A stretch of 64,000 nt of DNA from positions 1 through 64,000 of the forward strand of contig NZ_JAUNTN010000006.1 of NCBI RefSeq assembly GCF_030538695.1, written 5' to 3'. Under the pieces are notes generated by a model. It did not search any database, was not told where the DNA came from, and worked only from the letters and a program-made list of their open reading frames with translations. The stretch is from Paracoccus sp. (in: a-proteobacteria) (GTDB lineage: Bacteria; Pseudomonadota; Alphaproteobacteria; Rhodobacterales; Rhodobacteraceae). Both the position numbers and the translations under genes were made by a program. Of this stretch, positions 1 through 8,718 are shown in pieces. Numbering within the stretch: position 1 is the first letter of the stretch; the number at the start of each line of letters is the position of its first letter.

Positions 1-340
1 CCTCGCGGCGGTCGATGGCGGCTTTCATGGCCTGAAAGCCGGGGCGGCGTGTGTGGCGGCCGGTCCCCACGGCTTCTTTGGCATAGTCGTTGGCGTCGCT
101 GATGATGCCGTTGGCCTTGTCGGTTTTGACGACCTGCCGTTCCATCACCCATTCCAGCGCAGGTTTACCGTTGACCAAGTAGTCATAGACCGCCAGCGGA
201 ATGTTCTGCATGGTGATGTTGTCGTTATAGATGATTGGTGATGCGGTCCTTTCCCTTACCTTTTCCGCCGAACTTCATCTTTTTGACCCGGTAGAACTTC
301 TTGGGGTTGAGGTTGGCCTCGGAGATCCGGCGGCGGCAGA
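1..340 (-). pseudogene. Remnant of a COG4889-type helicase / type ISP restriction protein, C-terminal part
   Basis: Reading the reverse strand from about 340 down to the left edge gives two pieces of one protein in different frames. The first contains NLNPKKFYRVKKMKFGGK and stops at a TAA at 227-225. The second, shifted by one base, contains YLVNGKPALEWVMERQ and KTDKANGIISDAND. The motif YxVNGxxxLEWxxxR followed by DKxxGIxxDxN is what I know from the C-terminal region of large DEAD/DEAH helicase proteins of type ISP restriction-modification enzymes. The piece has no start, a frameshift near 228-245 and no visible upstream helicase domain, so it is read as a decayed fragment. It runs off the window, so how much of the gene lies further left is unknown. 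Confidence 0.6.
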
Positions 341-371
341 TCACAGGCGTTCTTAGTATTTCTGTCGATCG

Positions 372-1289
372 TTATAAAATATGATCTGCAAGCTCCCACG
401 ACCTGACAACTGCCGGAAAATGCGTCATGCAATATGCGATATAAGCCCTGACAGATGCCAACGGATAGCGGAGTTTTTGGTAAACCAGATGCAGCGGAGA
501 GCGCGGGAACGGATGTGTAGGAAGTAATTCAGTCAGATGGCCTGACCGCAGATAGTCTATGGCCATAAATGACGGAAGTTCGGCAATAACACCACCTGCC
601 AGCACCCGGTTCCTGATCTGAAGATAATCATTCACCATCAAGGTGGCATCAATTTTTTGCACCGTCCCGCCCAATCGCCAGATCGGTTTTGTTTCTATCG
701 ACGATCCCCATGCGGCGCATGGCAGGTCGTGAATATCCTCGGGCTGATAAGGACGGCCAACACGCCGAAGAAAGTCAGGCGAGGCAACCAGAATATGCCG
801 GAAATCGCCTAGATGGCGCGCAATGACATTTTCATCCGCTATTTCTCCAACCCGCAGCGCGACATCGATCCCATCCGTAACCAGATTGAGCCTGCGTTCC
901 GTAGTATGGACGCTGACGCGGATCGCGGGGTGCGCACGCTGAAATTGTCCCAACAGATCCCACCATGGGGCAAAGGACTGTGGCGACGAAAGTCTTAGCC
1001 GCCCGGTCAGTTCGGGGCTGTCAAGATGCGAGCTGCTTGCGAACTCGTTCAGGATGTCAATGCCGGGGCTGATCCGGGTCAAAAGGCGCGCGCCCGTTTC
1101 GGTGACGGTGCAGCCCTTTGGTGTTCGGTCGAACAACTGCGCCGCCAGACTGCGTTCAAGCTCCAGCATTTTTCGGCTGACCGTCGGCAAGGGGATGCTC
1201 AGCGATTTTGCTGCCAGTGTGAAACTTCCCTTGTTGGCACATGCCACGAAGATCCGCAGCGCGTTGAAGTCCAGATGATCTACTCTCAT
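372..1289 (-). CDS. LysR family transcriptional regulator
   Basis: This is a 305-residue LysR-type regulator. It opens with a winged helix-turn-helix (about residues 5-65, with LDFNALRIFV and SIPLPTVSRKMLELE) and continues into a periplasmic-binding-fold effector domain to about residue 290. Two in-frame ATGs lie upstream (1331 and 1310). The ATG at 1289 is preferred because it sits just before the family's usual N-terminus and has a purine-rich AGAAGA upstream. It is divergent from the osmoprotectant transporter operon starting at 1499, and LysR regulators often control the divergent neighbour, so control of that operon is plausible but not shown. The effector is unknown. Confidence 0.88.
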   Translation of the reverse strand: MRVDHLDFNALRIFVACANKGSFTLAAKSLSIPLPTVSRKMLELERSLAAQLFDRTPKGCTVTETGARLLTRISPGIDILNEFASSSHLDSPELTGRLRLSSPQSFAPWWDLLGQFQRAHPAIRVSVHTTERRLNLVTDGIDVALRVGEIADENVIARHLGDFRHILVASPDFLRRVGRPYQPEDIHDLPCAAWGSSIETKPIWRLGGTVQKIDATLMVNDYLQIRNRVLAGGVIAELPSFMAIDYLRSGHLTELLPTHPFPRSPLHLVYQKLRYPLASVRAYIAYCMTHFPAVVRSWELADHIL

Positions 1290-1447
1290 TTTTGAAACCG
1301 TTCTTCTCATATGAGGCAGTAGGAATTTCACCTGCGATAGGCTTAGGTGTCAATCGAACGATGGGTCATGGAATGGTGGCCGTGCTATGGAACGACTGAA
1401 GCTATAGATCGGTTGGTGCTTATAGGATTGCGCTCTCAGCCAATCGG

Positions 1448-1482
1448 TTGACTGGCGTTTGAGCAGGCCCATCATCGGCCTG
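1448..1482 (+). promoter_or_regulatory. Candidate promoter and inverted repeat upstream of osmF
   Basis: TTGACT (1448-1453) and a weak ATCATC (1471-1476) are 17 bases apart. An inverted repeat, CAGGCC (1464-1469) and GGCCTG (1477-1482), overlaps the weak -10. It could be an operator or an early leader hairpin. The ribosome-binding purines of osmF follow at 1482-1490. Confidence 0.3.
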
Positions 1483-1498
1483 AGGAAGGACATACAGC

Positions 1499-2407
1499 AT
1501 GAAGAATTTGACCTTGTCTGCCGCTGCGGTCGCCATAATCAGCGCAGCCATGCCCGCTGCCGCCCGTGATATTGTGGTGTCGTCCAAGATTGATACCGAA
1601 GGCGGGCTGCTGGGCAATATCATTCTGCTGACACTGCAAGACGCCGGTTTGCCGGTTGAAAACCGGCTGCAACTGGGCGGCACGCCGATTGTGCGCGATG
1701 CGCTGATTTCGGGTCAAATCGACATTTATCCCGAATATACCGGCAATGCGGCGTTTTTTCATAACGAGGCCGACAGCGATGTCTGGAACGATGCGCAGGC
1801 TGCCTATGCCCGCGCGGCAGAGCTGGACCGGCCCGCTGACCTAATCTGGCTAGATGCCGCGCCCGCCAGCAACACCTGGGCCATTGCCGTCAGGAACGAT
1901 CTGGCCGAGGTCAACAACCTGACCACCATGTCTGATTTCGGAGCATGGGTGGCCCGGGGCGGGACGGTCAAGCTGGCTGCTTCGACAGAATTCGTGACTT
2001 CGCCGGCGGCGCTGCCTGCGTTTCAGACAGCCTATGGTTTCAGCTTGTCGCCTGACCAGTTGGTGCAGCTTTCGGGTGGGGATACAGCGGCAACCATCGC
2101 AGCGGCGGCGCAGCAGACCTCGGGCGTGAATGCGGCAATGGTCTATGGCACCGATGGCGGGATCGGCCCAGCGGGGCTGGTGGTGATGGCGGATGACAAG
2201 GGCGTGCAGCCGGTCTATCAGCCCGCGCCGGTGGTGCGCGGTCCGGTTCTGGTCGAATATCCGATGATCCCCGATCTGCTGAACCCGGTTTTCGCAGGGC
2301 TGGATTTACAAACCTTGCAAGGGTTGAACGCCGGCATCCAGATCAACGGCGAGCCCGCCGATGCCGTTGCCCGCGATTATCTGCGCGGTCAGGGCATTAT
2401 CGAATAG
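1499..2407 (+). CDS. osmF: Glycine betaine/osmoprotectant ABC transporter substrate-binding protein (OsmF/YehZ type)
   Basis: A 302-residue periplasmic binding protein of the OpuAC/OsmF family. Residues 1-22 form a signal peptide with a likely AAA-R cleavage. The mature protein begins IVVSSKIDTEGGLLGN, and GQIDIYPEYTG near residue 75 is a typical betaine-binding-protein segment. Family members bind glycine betaine, proline betaine or choline and deliver them to the membrane permeases. It starts a tightly packed operon whose order (binding protein, permease, ATPase, permease) equals E. coli yehZYXW. The exact ligand cannot be told from sequence. Confidence 0.86.
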   Translation: MKNLTLSAAAVAIISAAMPAAARDIVVSSKIDTEGGLLGNIILLTLQDAGLPVENRLQLGGTPIVRDALISGQIDIYPEYTGNAAFFHNEADSDVWNDAQAAYARAAELDRPADLIWLDAAPASNTWAIAVRNDLAEVNNLTTMSDFGAWVARGGTVKLAASTEFVTSPAALPAFQTAYGFSLSPDQLVQLSGGDTAATIAAAAQQTSGVNAAMVYGTDGGIGPAGLVVMADDKGVQPVYQPAPVVRGPVLVEYPMIPDLLNPVFAGLDLQTLQGLNAGIQINGEPADAVARDYLRGQGIIE

Positions 2408-2416
2408 GGCAAAGCG

Positions 2417-3595
2417 ATGGGCGCGGCGACAGCACAGACAGGAACGGGCGGTCAGGTGATCAGCCTGCCCGGTGTCGTTGCAGCGGTGATCGGTCTGGCG
2501 GGGCTGGTGCTGCCTTTTGTGCAGTTTCGGGCCAACCGGATCGTGGCGGGCGAAGGGTTGCATCTGCCTGATGTGCTGGGCGGCACGGGGGCTGCGGTAT
2601 TGGCCGGATTGGCGGCTGTCTTTGTGCTGGCCGCATTGCGTGGGGTAAGGCCCGCCTTGCGGCTGGCCGTTGCCGTGGCGGCGCTGACTGCGCTGACCCT
2701 GACGCTGGGGCAGGCTGCAACGATGCTGAGCGATGGCGGGGCTATCGCCCGCGTGTCGCCGGCGGCCGGTTATTGGGTGCTGACCTTGGCGCTTGGCTTG
2801 ATCGCGGCGGATGGTGCGGCGCAGATGCGGTTGCGTCCGCCCGCGCACTGGCTGCTGTTGGCGGTGACGGTCGCTGCGGCCGCAGCGCTGATCGGATCGG
2901 GCGTGCTGGACGATGTGTCGGTCATGCGCGAATATGCCGCCCGTGCCGATCAGTTCTGGCGTGAGGGAGCGCGGCATCTGATCCTTGCCTTTGCCTCGTT
3001 GGGGGCGGCGCTGGTCGTCGGGCTGCCGCTGGGGATTGTCGTTTACACGGTGCCAGGGTTGCGCGGGGCCGTGCTTGGCGCATTGGATTTCATCCAGACG
3101 ATTCCGTCGCTGGCGCTGTTCGGGCTGATGATCCCGCTGTTCGGCTGGGTGGCGGCCAATGTGCCGGGCGCCGCCGGCGCGGGGATCGCGGGGATCGGTG
3201 CCTTTCCGGCGCTGGTGGCGCTGTTTCTGTATTCGCTGCTGCCGGTCGTCTCGAACATGGTCGTGGGCCTTGATTCGATCCCGGCCAGCATCCGCGAGGC
3301 CGCCACCGGCCTTGGCATGACCCGTACGCAGGCGCTGCGGCGGGTGATGATCCCGCTGACCCTTCCGGTTGTGCTGGCGGCGGTGCGGATCGTGCTGGTG
3401 CAAAATATCGGGCTGGCGGTGATTGCCGGGCTGATCGGCGGCGGCGGTTTTGGCAGTTTCGTCTTTCAGGGGCTGAACCAGACCGCGATGGACCTGATCC
3501 TGCTGGGCGCGCTGCCGACCATTGCACTGGCGCTGGTGTCAAGCATCGCGCTGGACATTGCCCTTGTCCAATTGAAACGACCGGAGGCTGCATGA
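2417..3595 (+). CDS. yehY: Osmoprotectant ABC transporter permease with long N-terminal membrane region (YehY type)
   Basis: A 392-residue integral membrane protein. About 170 N-terminal residues form extra hydrophobic helices. The standard binding-protein-dependent permease domain follows from about residue 185, with the ATPase-contact loop EAATGLGMTRTQALRRVMIP near residue 293. E. coli YehY has the same extended layout. It begins 9 bases after osmF and its end overlaps the ATPase start by 4 bases (ATGA), which suggests translational coupling. It pairs with the second permease at 4518 to form the import channel. Confidence 0.86.
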   Translation: MGAATAQTGTGGQVISLPGVVAAVIGLAGLVLPFVQFRANRIVAGEGLHLPDVLGGTGAAVLAGLAAVFVLAALRGVRPALRLAVAVAALTALTLTLGQAATMLSDGGAIARVSPAAGYWVLTLALGLIAADGAAQMRLRPPAHWLLLAVTVAAAAALIGSGVLDDVSVMREYAARADQFWREGARHLILAFASLGAALVVGLPLGIVVYTVPGLRGAVLGALDFIQTIPSLALFGLMIPLFGWVAANVPGAAGAGIAGIGAFPALVALFLYSLLPVVSNMVVGLDSIPASIREAATGLGMTRTQALRRVMIPLTLPVVLAAVRIVLVQNIGLAVIAGLIGGGGFGSFVFQGLNQTAMDLILLGALPTIALALVSSIALDIALVQLKRPEAA

Positions 3596-4518
3596 TCCAG
3601 ATCGAGCATCTGACCAAGCGTTACGATGACCGCATCGTGGTCGATGATGTCAGCCTGACGCTGGAACGCGGCCAGATCGTGGCGCTGGTGGGCACATCGG
3701 GTTCGGGCAAGACCACGCTTTTGCGGATGATCAACCGGCTGGTCGAGCCGACCATGGGCCGGGTCAGGATCGACGGCGCAGACACCGCTTCGGTTCCGGC
3801 GCATCTGCTGCGTCGGCGGATCGGCTATGCCATTCAGGGGCACGGGCTGTTTCCGCATCAGACGGTGGCGCAGAATATCGCCACCGTGCCGCGCCTTTTG
3901 GGCTGGGACCGGCGGCAGGTCGCGGCCCGCGTGGATGAACTGCTGGAGATGTTCGGAATGTCCCCGGTCGAGTTCCGCGACCGGATGCCTCATGCCCTGT
4001 CGGGAGGGCAGCAACAGCGGGTCGGCGTCGCCCGCGCTTTGGCGGCCCGCCCCGAGGTGCTGTTGATGGATGAACCCTTTGGCGCGCTGGATCCGGTGAT
4101 CCGCGCCAAGGCCCGCGCCGATCTGCGCGACATTCAGCGCGAATTGGGCACAACGCTGATGATCGTGACGCATGACATGGCCGAAGCGGTATCGCTGGGC
4201 GACCGGATTGCGGTCATGGATCAGGGCCGGATGCTGCAATATGCGACGCCGCGTGATATTCTGACCGCCCCGGCTGATGATTTCGTGCGCGACCTGATCG
4301 GCACGGATGAACGCCCGCTTCACCTGCTGTCACTGGACCGGGTGGCCGCGCTGGTCGAACCGGGCACCGTTGCGGGTGATCCGGTCGCTCGCGACCTTAG
4401 CCTGCGCGATGCCTTGTCAGCCTGTCTGTGGCGCGGGCAAGAAGCCCTGCCGGTCGAGGGTGGCGGCGTGGTCACGCTGGCGGCACTGCGCCGCGCCGCA
4501 GCCGGGGGTATATCGTAA
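3592..4518 (+). CDS. yehX: Osmoprotectant ABC transporter ATP-binding protein (YehX/ProV type)
   Basis: A 308-residue ABC ATPase. It has Walker A GTSGSGKT (34-41), the signature LSGGQQQRVG, Walker B VLLMDEPFGALD and the H-loop IVTHD. Its length and the tail after the nucleotide-binding domain match the quaternary-amine (ProV/OpuCA) class, but the tail of about 70 residues is too short for the tandem CBS pair that gates OpuA, so ionic-strength sensing by that route is doubtful. It overlaps its neighbours at both ends (ATGA and TAATG). Confidence 0.87.
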   Translation: MIQIEHLTKRYDDRIVVDDVSLTLERGQIVALVGTSGSGKTTLLRMINRLVEPTMGRVRIDGADTASVPAHLLRRRIGYAIQGHGLFPHQTVAQNIATVPRLLGWDRRQVAARVDELLEMFGMSPVEFRDRMPHALSGGQQQRVGVARALAARPEVLLMDEPFGALDPVIRAKARADLRDIQRELGTTLMIVTHDMAEAVSLGDRIAVMDQGRMLQYATPRDILTAPADDFVRDLIGTDERPLHLLSLDRVAALVEPGTVAGDPVARDLSLRDALSACLWRGQEALPVEGGGVVTLAALRRAAAGGIS

Positions 4519-5234
4519 TGCGTCGGCTGATCCTTGGGGCGCTGGCCGCTGTGCTGGCAGCGTTTTTGCTGATGCCGCAGGCGTTTGCGCCGCTGCTGCA
4601 ACCGCTGGCCGCCAATAATGCCCCGGCGATCTACACCCAGACCAGCCTGTTGCAACTGACCCTGTCGCATCTGGCGCTGGTGGCGGTCGCGGTGGTGGCA
4701 TCGTCCCTTGTCGCCATCGGCCTTGCCATCCTTGTCACCCGCCCGGCGGGACAGGAACTGCTGCCCTTGGCGCGCACGGTGGCGGCGGTCGGCCAGACCT
4801 TTCCACCCGTCGCGGTTCTGGCGCTGGCCGTCCCCGCGATGGGTTTTGGCAGCGGCCCGACGATGCTGGCGCTGTTTCTTTACGGGCTGCTGCCGATCTT
4901 TGAAAACGCGCTGGCGGGCCTGACCGGCCTGCCCCCCGCCGTGACCGAGGCCGCACGCGGCACCGGCATGACCCCGGCGCAGCGATTTTGGCGCATTGAA
5001 CTGCCGCTGGCCATGCCCGTCATTCTCAGCGGTATCCGCCTGTCGGCAATCATCGCGCTGTCCACGGCAACAATCGGATCGACCGTCGCCGCCCAAACCT
5101 TGGGCGAGGTCATCATCGCGGGCCTTTTGTCCTCAAATACCGCCTTTGTGGCGCAGGGCGGCGCGGTGGTGGGGATGCTGGCCATCCTGATCAGCGGATT
5201 ATTCCGAGAAGTCGAGCGACGGGCAACCGTCTGA
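4518..5234 (+). CDS. yehW: Osmoprotectant ABC transporter permease (YehW type)
   Basis: A 238-residue permease subunit with about six membrane helices and the coupling loop EAARGTGMTPAQRFWRIELP near residue 143. The start is the ATG that shares one base with the TAA of the ATPase gene; a longer open frame upstream would overlap the ATPase by 90 bases and is not needed. It lacks the long N-terminal membrane extension of its partner permease. It is the last gene of the operon, with a 28-base gap before the next gene and no clear terminator. Confidence 0.85.
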   Translation: MRRLILGALAAVLAAFLLMPQAFAPLLQPLAANNAPAIYTQTSLLQLTLSHLALVAVAVVASSLVAIGLAILVTRPAGQELLPLARTVAAVGQTFPPVAVLALAVPAMGFGSGPTMLALFLYGLLPIFENALAGLTGLPPAVTEAARGTGMTPAQRFWRIELPLAMPVILSGIRLSAIIALSTATIGSTVAAQTLGEVIIAGLLSSNTAFVAQGGAVVGMLAILISGLFREVERRATV

Positions 5235-5262
5235 TGATTAACAATTAACCACAGGAGATCAT

Positions 5263-6621
5263 ATGAAACTTTCATCAAAACTGAAATCAGGAGTCATCGC
5301 GGTAATGATTGCAACCTTGGGTTCGGCGTCCACCGTATTTGCCGATTCCGATTTTGCAGGTCGGGATAAGCTGATTGCACATTCGGCCGAGTTCGAGAAA
5401 CGGATCGTCGAGGTTGCCTATGGTGTTTATACTGCCATCGGCTATTCAGCCAGCAATGTCACACTGATCCGGGGTAAGGACGGTTCGATCATCGTTGACA
5501 CCTCGGCCAACCCGGTTGATGCACGGGCAATTATGGACGCATTTGGCGAACGGCTGCTGCATCCTGTCAAGGCGATTATTTATACCCATAGCCACCCCGA
5601 TCATTCCGGTGGCGCAACCGTATTCGCGGGGCAGGACAACCCCGAAATCTATAGTCACGAACTTCTGGTGACGGCAAAACCCGATACCGGGCGCGGACGC
5701 CGTGATGGTGGTGATGCTTTTGGCACGATGCTGCCTGATGAAGATTTCATCAATGCCGGAACACAGCTTGAATTCGGGCGGACCACACCCGCAACGCGCG
5801 AAGGTTTCATGCCGCCGACGAATACTTTTTCTGGTGCCGAAGAGAATTTGACGATCGCAGGTGTGCCGCTTCAACTGATTTATACGCCGGGGGAGGCGGA
5901 CGAAAATATCTCGGTCTGGCTGCCGGATCGCAAGGTGCTGATTGCGGGCGATGTATTTCTAAAAACATTCCCTAACATCGCCCCGTTGCGCGGCCTACCC
6001 ACACGTCCGGCCGATAAATGGGTTGCAAGTCTGGATAAGCTGATTGCACTTGATCCCGAAATTATCGTTCCGGGGCATATGGGCACCATCCAGAACGCCA
6101 CGGAAGCCAGGCAGGCGCTTATGGCATATCGTGACGGTATCAAATTCGTTTACGACAAAACGATGGAAGGCATTGCGCAGGGAAAAACCCCTGATGAGCT
6201 GGTGCAAGAAGTCAAGCTTCCTGGAAAGCTTGCAAACGATCCCTATCTGCAAGAGTTCTACGGAACCGTTCCATGGGCTGTGCGCGGCATCTATTCGCAA
6301 AATGCAGGCTGGTTCGATGGGAATCCGAGCAATATTTTCCCGCTAACGGCAAAGGACCGGGCAGAAAAACTGATCGCGCTGGCCGGTGGAGCTGACAAGA
6401 TGCTGAAAAGCGCGCAGGAAGCCTTGGCGACGGCAGAGTTCCAATGGGCTGCTGAGCAGGCTGATTATGTTCTTGCCGCTGACCCCGACAATATGGATGC
6501 CCTTGACGTGAAAATCCGTGCATTTAGGGAATTGGGGGAACGCCAGATGAACGCAACGGCCAGAAATTACTATCTTACCGTAGCAAATACCTTGCGAGCC
6601 AAGGCTGCAGAGCAGAACTGA
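5263..6621 (+). CDS. Exported metallo-beta-lactamase-fold hydrolase, alkylsulfatase-like
   Basis: A 452-residue protein with a signal peptide (about 1-27, ending VFA-D) and an MBL-fold domain carrying the zinc motif THSHPDH (108-114). Later ligands fit the alkylsulfatase branch: an acidic TPGEADE instead of the usual His segment, then LIAGDVF and PGHMGT. The C-terminal 120 residues resemble the alkylsulfatase dimerisation domain. Known SdsA/BDS1-type enzymes are about 650 residues and end in an SCP2-like substrate-binding domain, which is missing here. It probably cleaves a sulfate or phosphate ester in the periplasm; the substrate is unknown. A good AGGAGA ribosome site precedes the ATG. Confidence 0.8.
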   Translation: MKLSSKLKSGVIAVMIATLGSASTVFADSDFAGRDKLIAHSAEFEKRIVEVAYGVYTAIGYSASNVTLIRGKDGSIIVDTSANPVDARAIMDAFGERLLHPVKAIIYTHSHPDHSGGATVFAGQDNPEIYSHELLVTAKPDTGRGRRDGGDAFGTMLPDEDFINAGTQLEFGRTTPATREGFMPPTNTFSGAEENLTIAGVPLQLIYTPGEADENISVWLPDRKVLIAGDVFLKTFPNIAPLRGLPTRPADKWVASLDKLIALDPEIIVPGHMGTIQNATEARQALMAYRDGIKFVYDKTMEGIAQGKTPDELVQEVKLPGKLANDPYLQEFYGTVPWAVRGIYSQNAGWFDGNPSNIFPLTAKDRAEKLIALAGGADKMLKSAQEALATAEFQWAAEQADYVLAADPDNMDALDVKIRAFRELGERQMNATARNYYLTVANTLRAKAAEQN

Positions 6622-7600
6622 ATAGGCGCAAATGACCGCACGGCCCGATAAAACCTATCCCGATGGGACCGCGAGGGGGCGCTGAAAGTAGCGGCCCCAG
6701 CGTGGACCATGTGCTCTACCCCTAGGGAGGACGTGATGGCACCGCGCGGTCGCCAAGTTTCCGAAAGACGCTTTACTGATCAAAATGTGGAGCATGAACG
6801 ATTAATAATATAGTATCTGCAGAAACCCGAAGCGCCAAAATACATGAAGGTTTTCCGTCGGCCAATATGCGATGCACTGCAGCGGAACCTCGGCGATGTG
6901 GATCATTGCGATCCCGGCATATCTGCGCGAGCAAAGCTTGCGATTATTCGGGTCCATCCTTGAACCAGTAGCGGCCTAGGTCTTATTGTTGCTGCTCGCA
7001 CAGCGTGCGTGGCCGTGGCGCTTCCATAACAAACGTGTTCCATAACCGGCGCATCGACCGAGGCGTCATACACCACGTCCAGAACCCCGCATCCGCCAGC
7101 GGTGATCCTGTCGATATCGGTAAAACGGATGCCGTCCTGGGTCAGCACGCCGTCCGCCCAAGCCTCCATCTGTTCGGATCAGTATTTATAAAAGATGAAG
7201 CCTCAGATCTAGTCATGGAATTTATCTGCACTCATCTTGCCGCGCAGGGTCTGGCGATGATCCAAAACTGGGTTTTCAGCAATTTGCGCTGTTCTTTGGT
7301 TATACTGTCCTGCGCCTTCCGTTCCGCGCTGTTTCAGCAACCCGAGCATTCGGCGGCACGTACACGTATCTACTTGGTGAGACAGTGTCGCCATCAGTCA
7401 GGTAATTCTGGCATCACCCCACGCGCACCTTAAGGGCGAAAGCATGAAAAGGCTCTTCTGGTTGTGGGAAAATACAGGTGATTCCAACCCTTTGACAAGG
7501 CCAACACCAAGAAAGCAGCCCGACCTTAGGACCTCCGAACGACACCACGATTGACTTAACCCGGCAGCCGCCCCAGACACTGATAACAAGCATAAGCAAT
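6622..7600. other. About 1 kb with no supportable gene
   Basis: Only short open frames are present here, all without a ribosome-binding site and without a family I recognise. The longest reverse frame (6903-7169) has a protein-like stretch, WADGVLTQDGIRFTDIDRI, which could be a piece of a decayed gene. Composition is more AT-rich than the flanking operons. Together with the broken genes on both sides this suggests an accessory region in decay. Confidence 0.4.
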
Positions 7601-7632
7601 ACCGCACAGCCCGACAAAGCGGGCTGTGCGGT
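7601..7632 (-). terminator. Hairpin terminator downstream of the RTX gene
   Basis: A perfect 13-bp inverted repeat (7601-7613 with 7620-7632, six-base loop) lies about 50 bases past the RTX gene's stop. The T-run after it on the reverse strand is weak (ATTGCTTATG), so termination by RNA hairpin is likely but not certain. Confidence 0.6.
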
Positions 7633-7684
7633 GCGAAACAATAGGCAAAACAACGGATAGGCTACGCCCCCCAATCCCTTCTTC

Positions 7685-8545
7685 TCAGGTAAAGATCAGG
7701 TCGCTGTTCAAAAGCTGACTGATGGTGATGTCGTTGATGGTGATGGTCAGATCACCTGCATCAACGATCACGTTCAGATTGCTTTGCGTCAGATGTGCGG
7801 CGAAATCGTCGATGTCGTCGAACTGGCCGTTAAAGATCATCCGGTCGGCTTCACCCAGGAACTGGTTGAAATCTTCGACGGTGACATGGCCCTTGCTGTT
7901 TTCGGAGAAGATGAACGTGTCATTCCCCTCGCCGCCATTCATCAGATCCCCGCCCGAGCCGGACACCAGCGTGTCATTGCCCGCGCCGCCATACAGCCCG
8001 TCATTTCCCGCAGCCCCGGCGGTCAGCAGGTCGTTGCCGTCGCCGCCATACAGCAGGCTGTCACGGCTGGCATGGGCGGTCAGCACGTCATTCCCGCCCA
8101 TGCCGAACAGAACGGTGCCGGTCAGATTATCCGCGCCCGCCGTGCCTTCGGTTTTCGACAGGTAGAACATATCATTATTGGTAAACCATGCTTTGTCGGT
8201 CAGCCGGTCGCCAGAGACTTTGTAGCGATCAGTGTATTCAGCAATGCCCAGCGGGCCTTTGTGGTAAAAGTCCACATATTCCACGTCGTAAGCGATCTTC
8301 AGGCCATATTCCTTGGAATACAGAACCAGCGCGCCGTCAGACAGCTTATAGGCCTGATAATCATAGAAATGCCCCTTCAGCCGCAGGGTGTCATTGCCCG
8401 ATCCGGCCTAAATCTGGTCAAAGCCATAGCTGACGGTGATCGGGTCCGAGCCGCCATAGGCATAGATCTTGTCGTTTCCATAGCTGTCCGACATCCAGTT
8501 TGTCAGATTGTTTCCCGTGATATTGCGGGGCGCTTTGTCAGCCAT
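7685..8545 (-). pseudogene. RTX (hemolysin-type calcium-binding repeat) protein interrupted by an in-frame TAG
   Basis: A continuous 286-codon frame starts at the ATG at 8545 with a good AGGAAA ribosome site. It reads MADKAPRNITGNN, then GSDPITVSYGFDQI, then hits TAG at 8410-8408, and resumes AGSGNDTLRLKGHFYDYQAY in the same frame to the stop at 7685. The downstream part has glycine-aspartate nonapeptides (GGNDVLTA, YGGDGNDLL, YGGAGNDTL, NGGEGNDTF) that bind calcium in type I-secreted proteins, followed by a typical C-terminal secretion-signal region. A single base change (GAG or TGG to TAG) would explain the break. The rest looks intact, so inactivation is recent, or the codon is read through, or it is a sequencing error. 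No type I exporter genes are nearby. Confidence 0.75.
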
Positions 8546-8688
8546 GGCTGTTTCCTTTGCTGTGGCATGATGCCGATTTTATCACAGACATATTAACCTG
8601 ATCTTATATTAAAGTTAAGTTTTTTCATATGGATGCGGTGTTTTTATGTCTGAGTTGAACGGTTCGTTTGGCGCCCGCCTATTGCGAG

Positions 8689-8715
8689 AAAAGGCCCGCG
8701 TGGTGCGGGCCTTTT
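8689..8715 (-). terminator. Rho-independent terminator of the AtoE-type transporter gene
   Basis: An 11-bp perfect stem (8689-8699 with 8705-8715) with a five-base loop. The reverse-strand 3' arm ends in TTTT, and it begins 4 bases beyond the transporter's stop codon. Confidence 0.8.
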
Positions 8716-8718
8716 CGG

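Noticed and set aside
6903..7169. An 88-residue reverse-strand protein
   Set aside because: Some segments look protein-like but there is no ribosome site, the frame downstream is broken, and I recognise no family.
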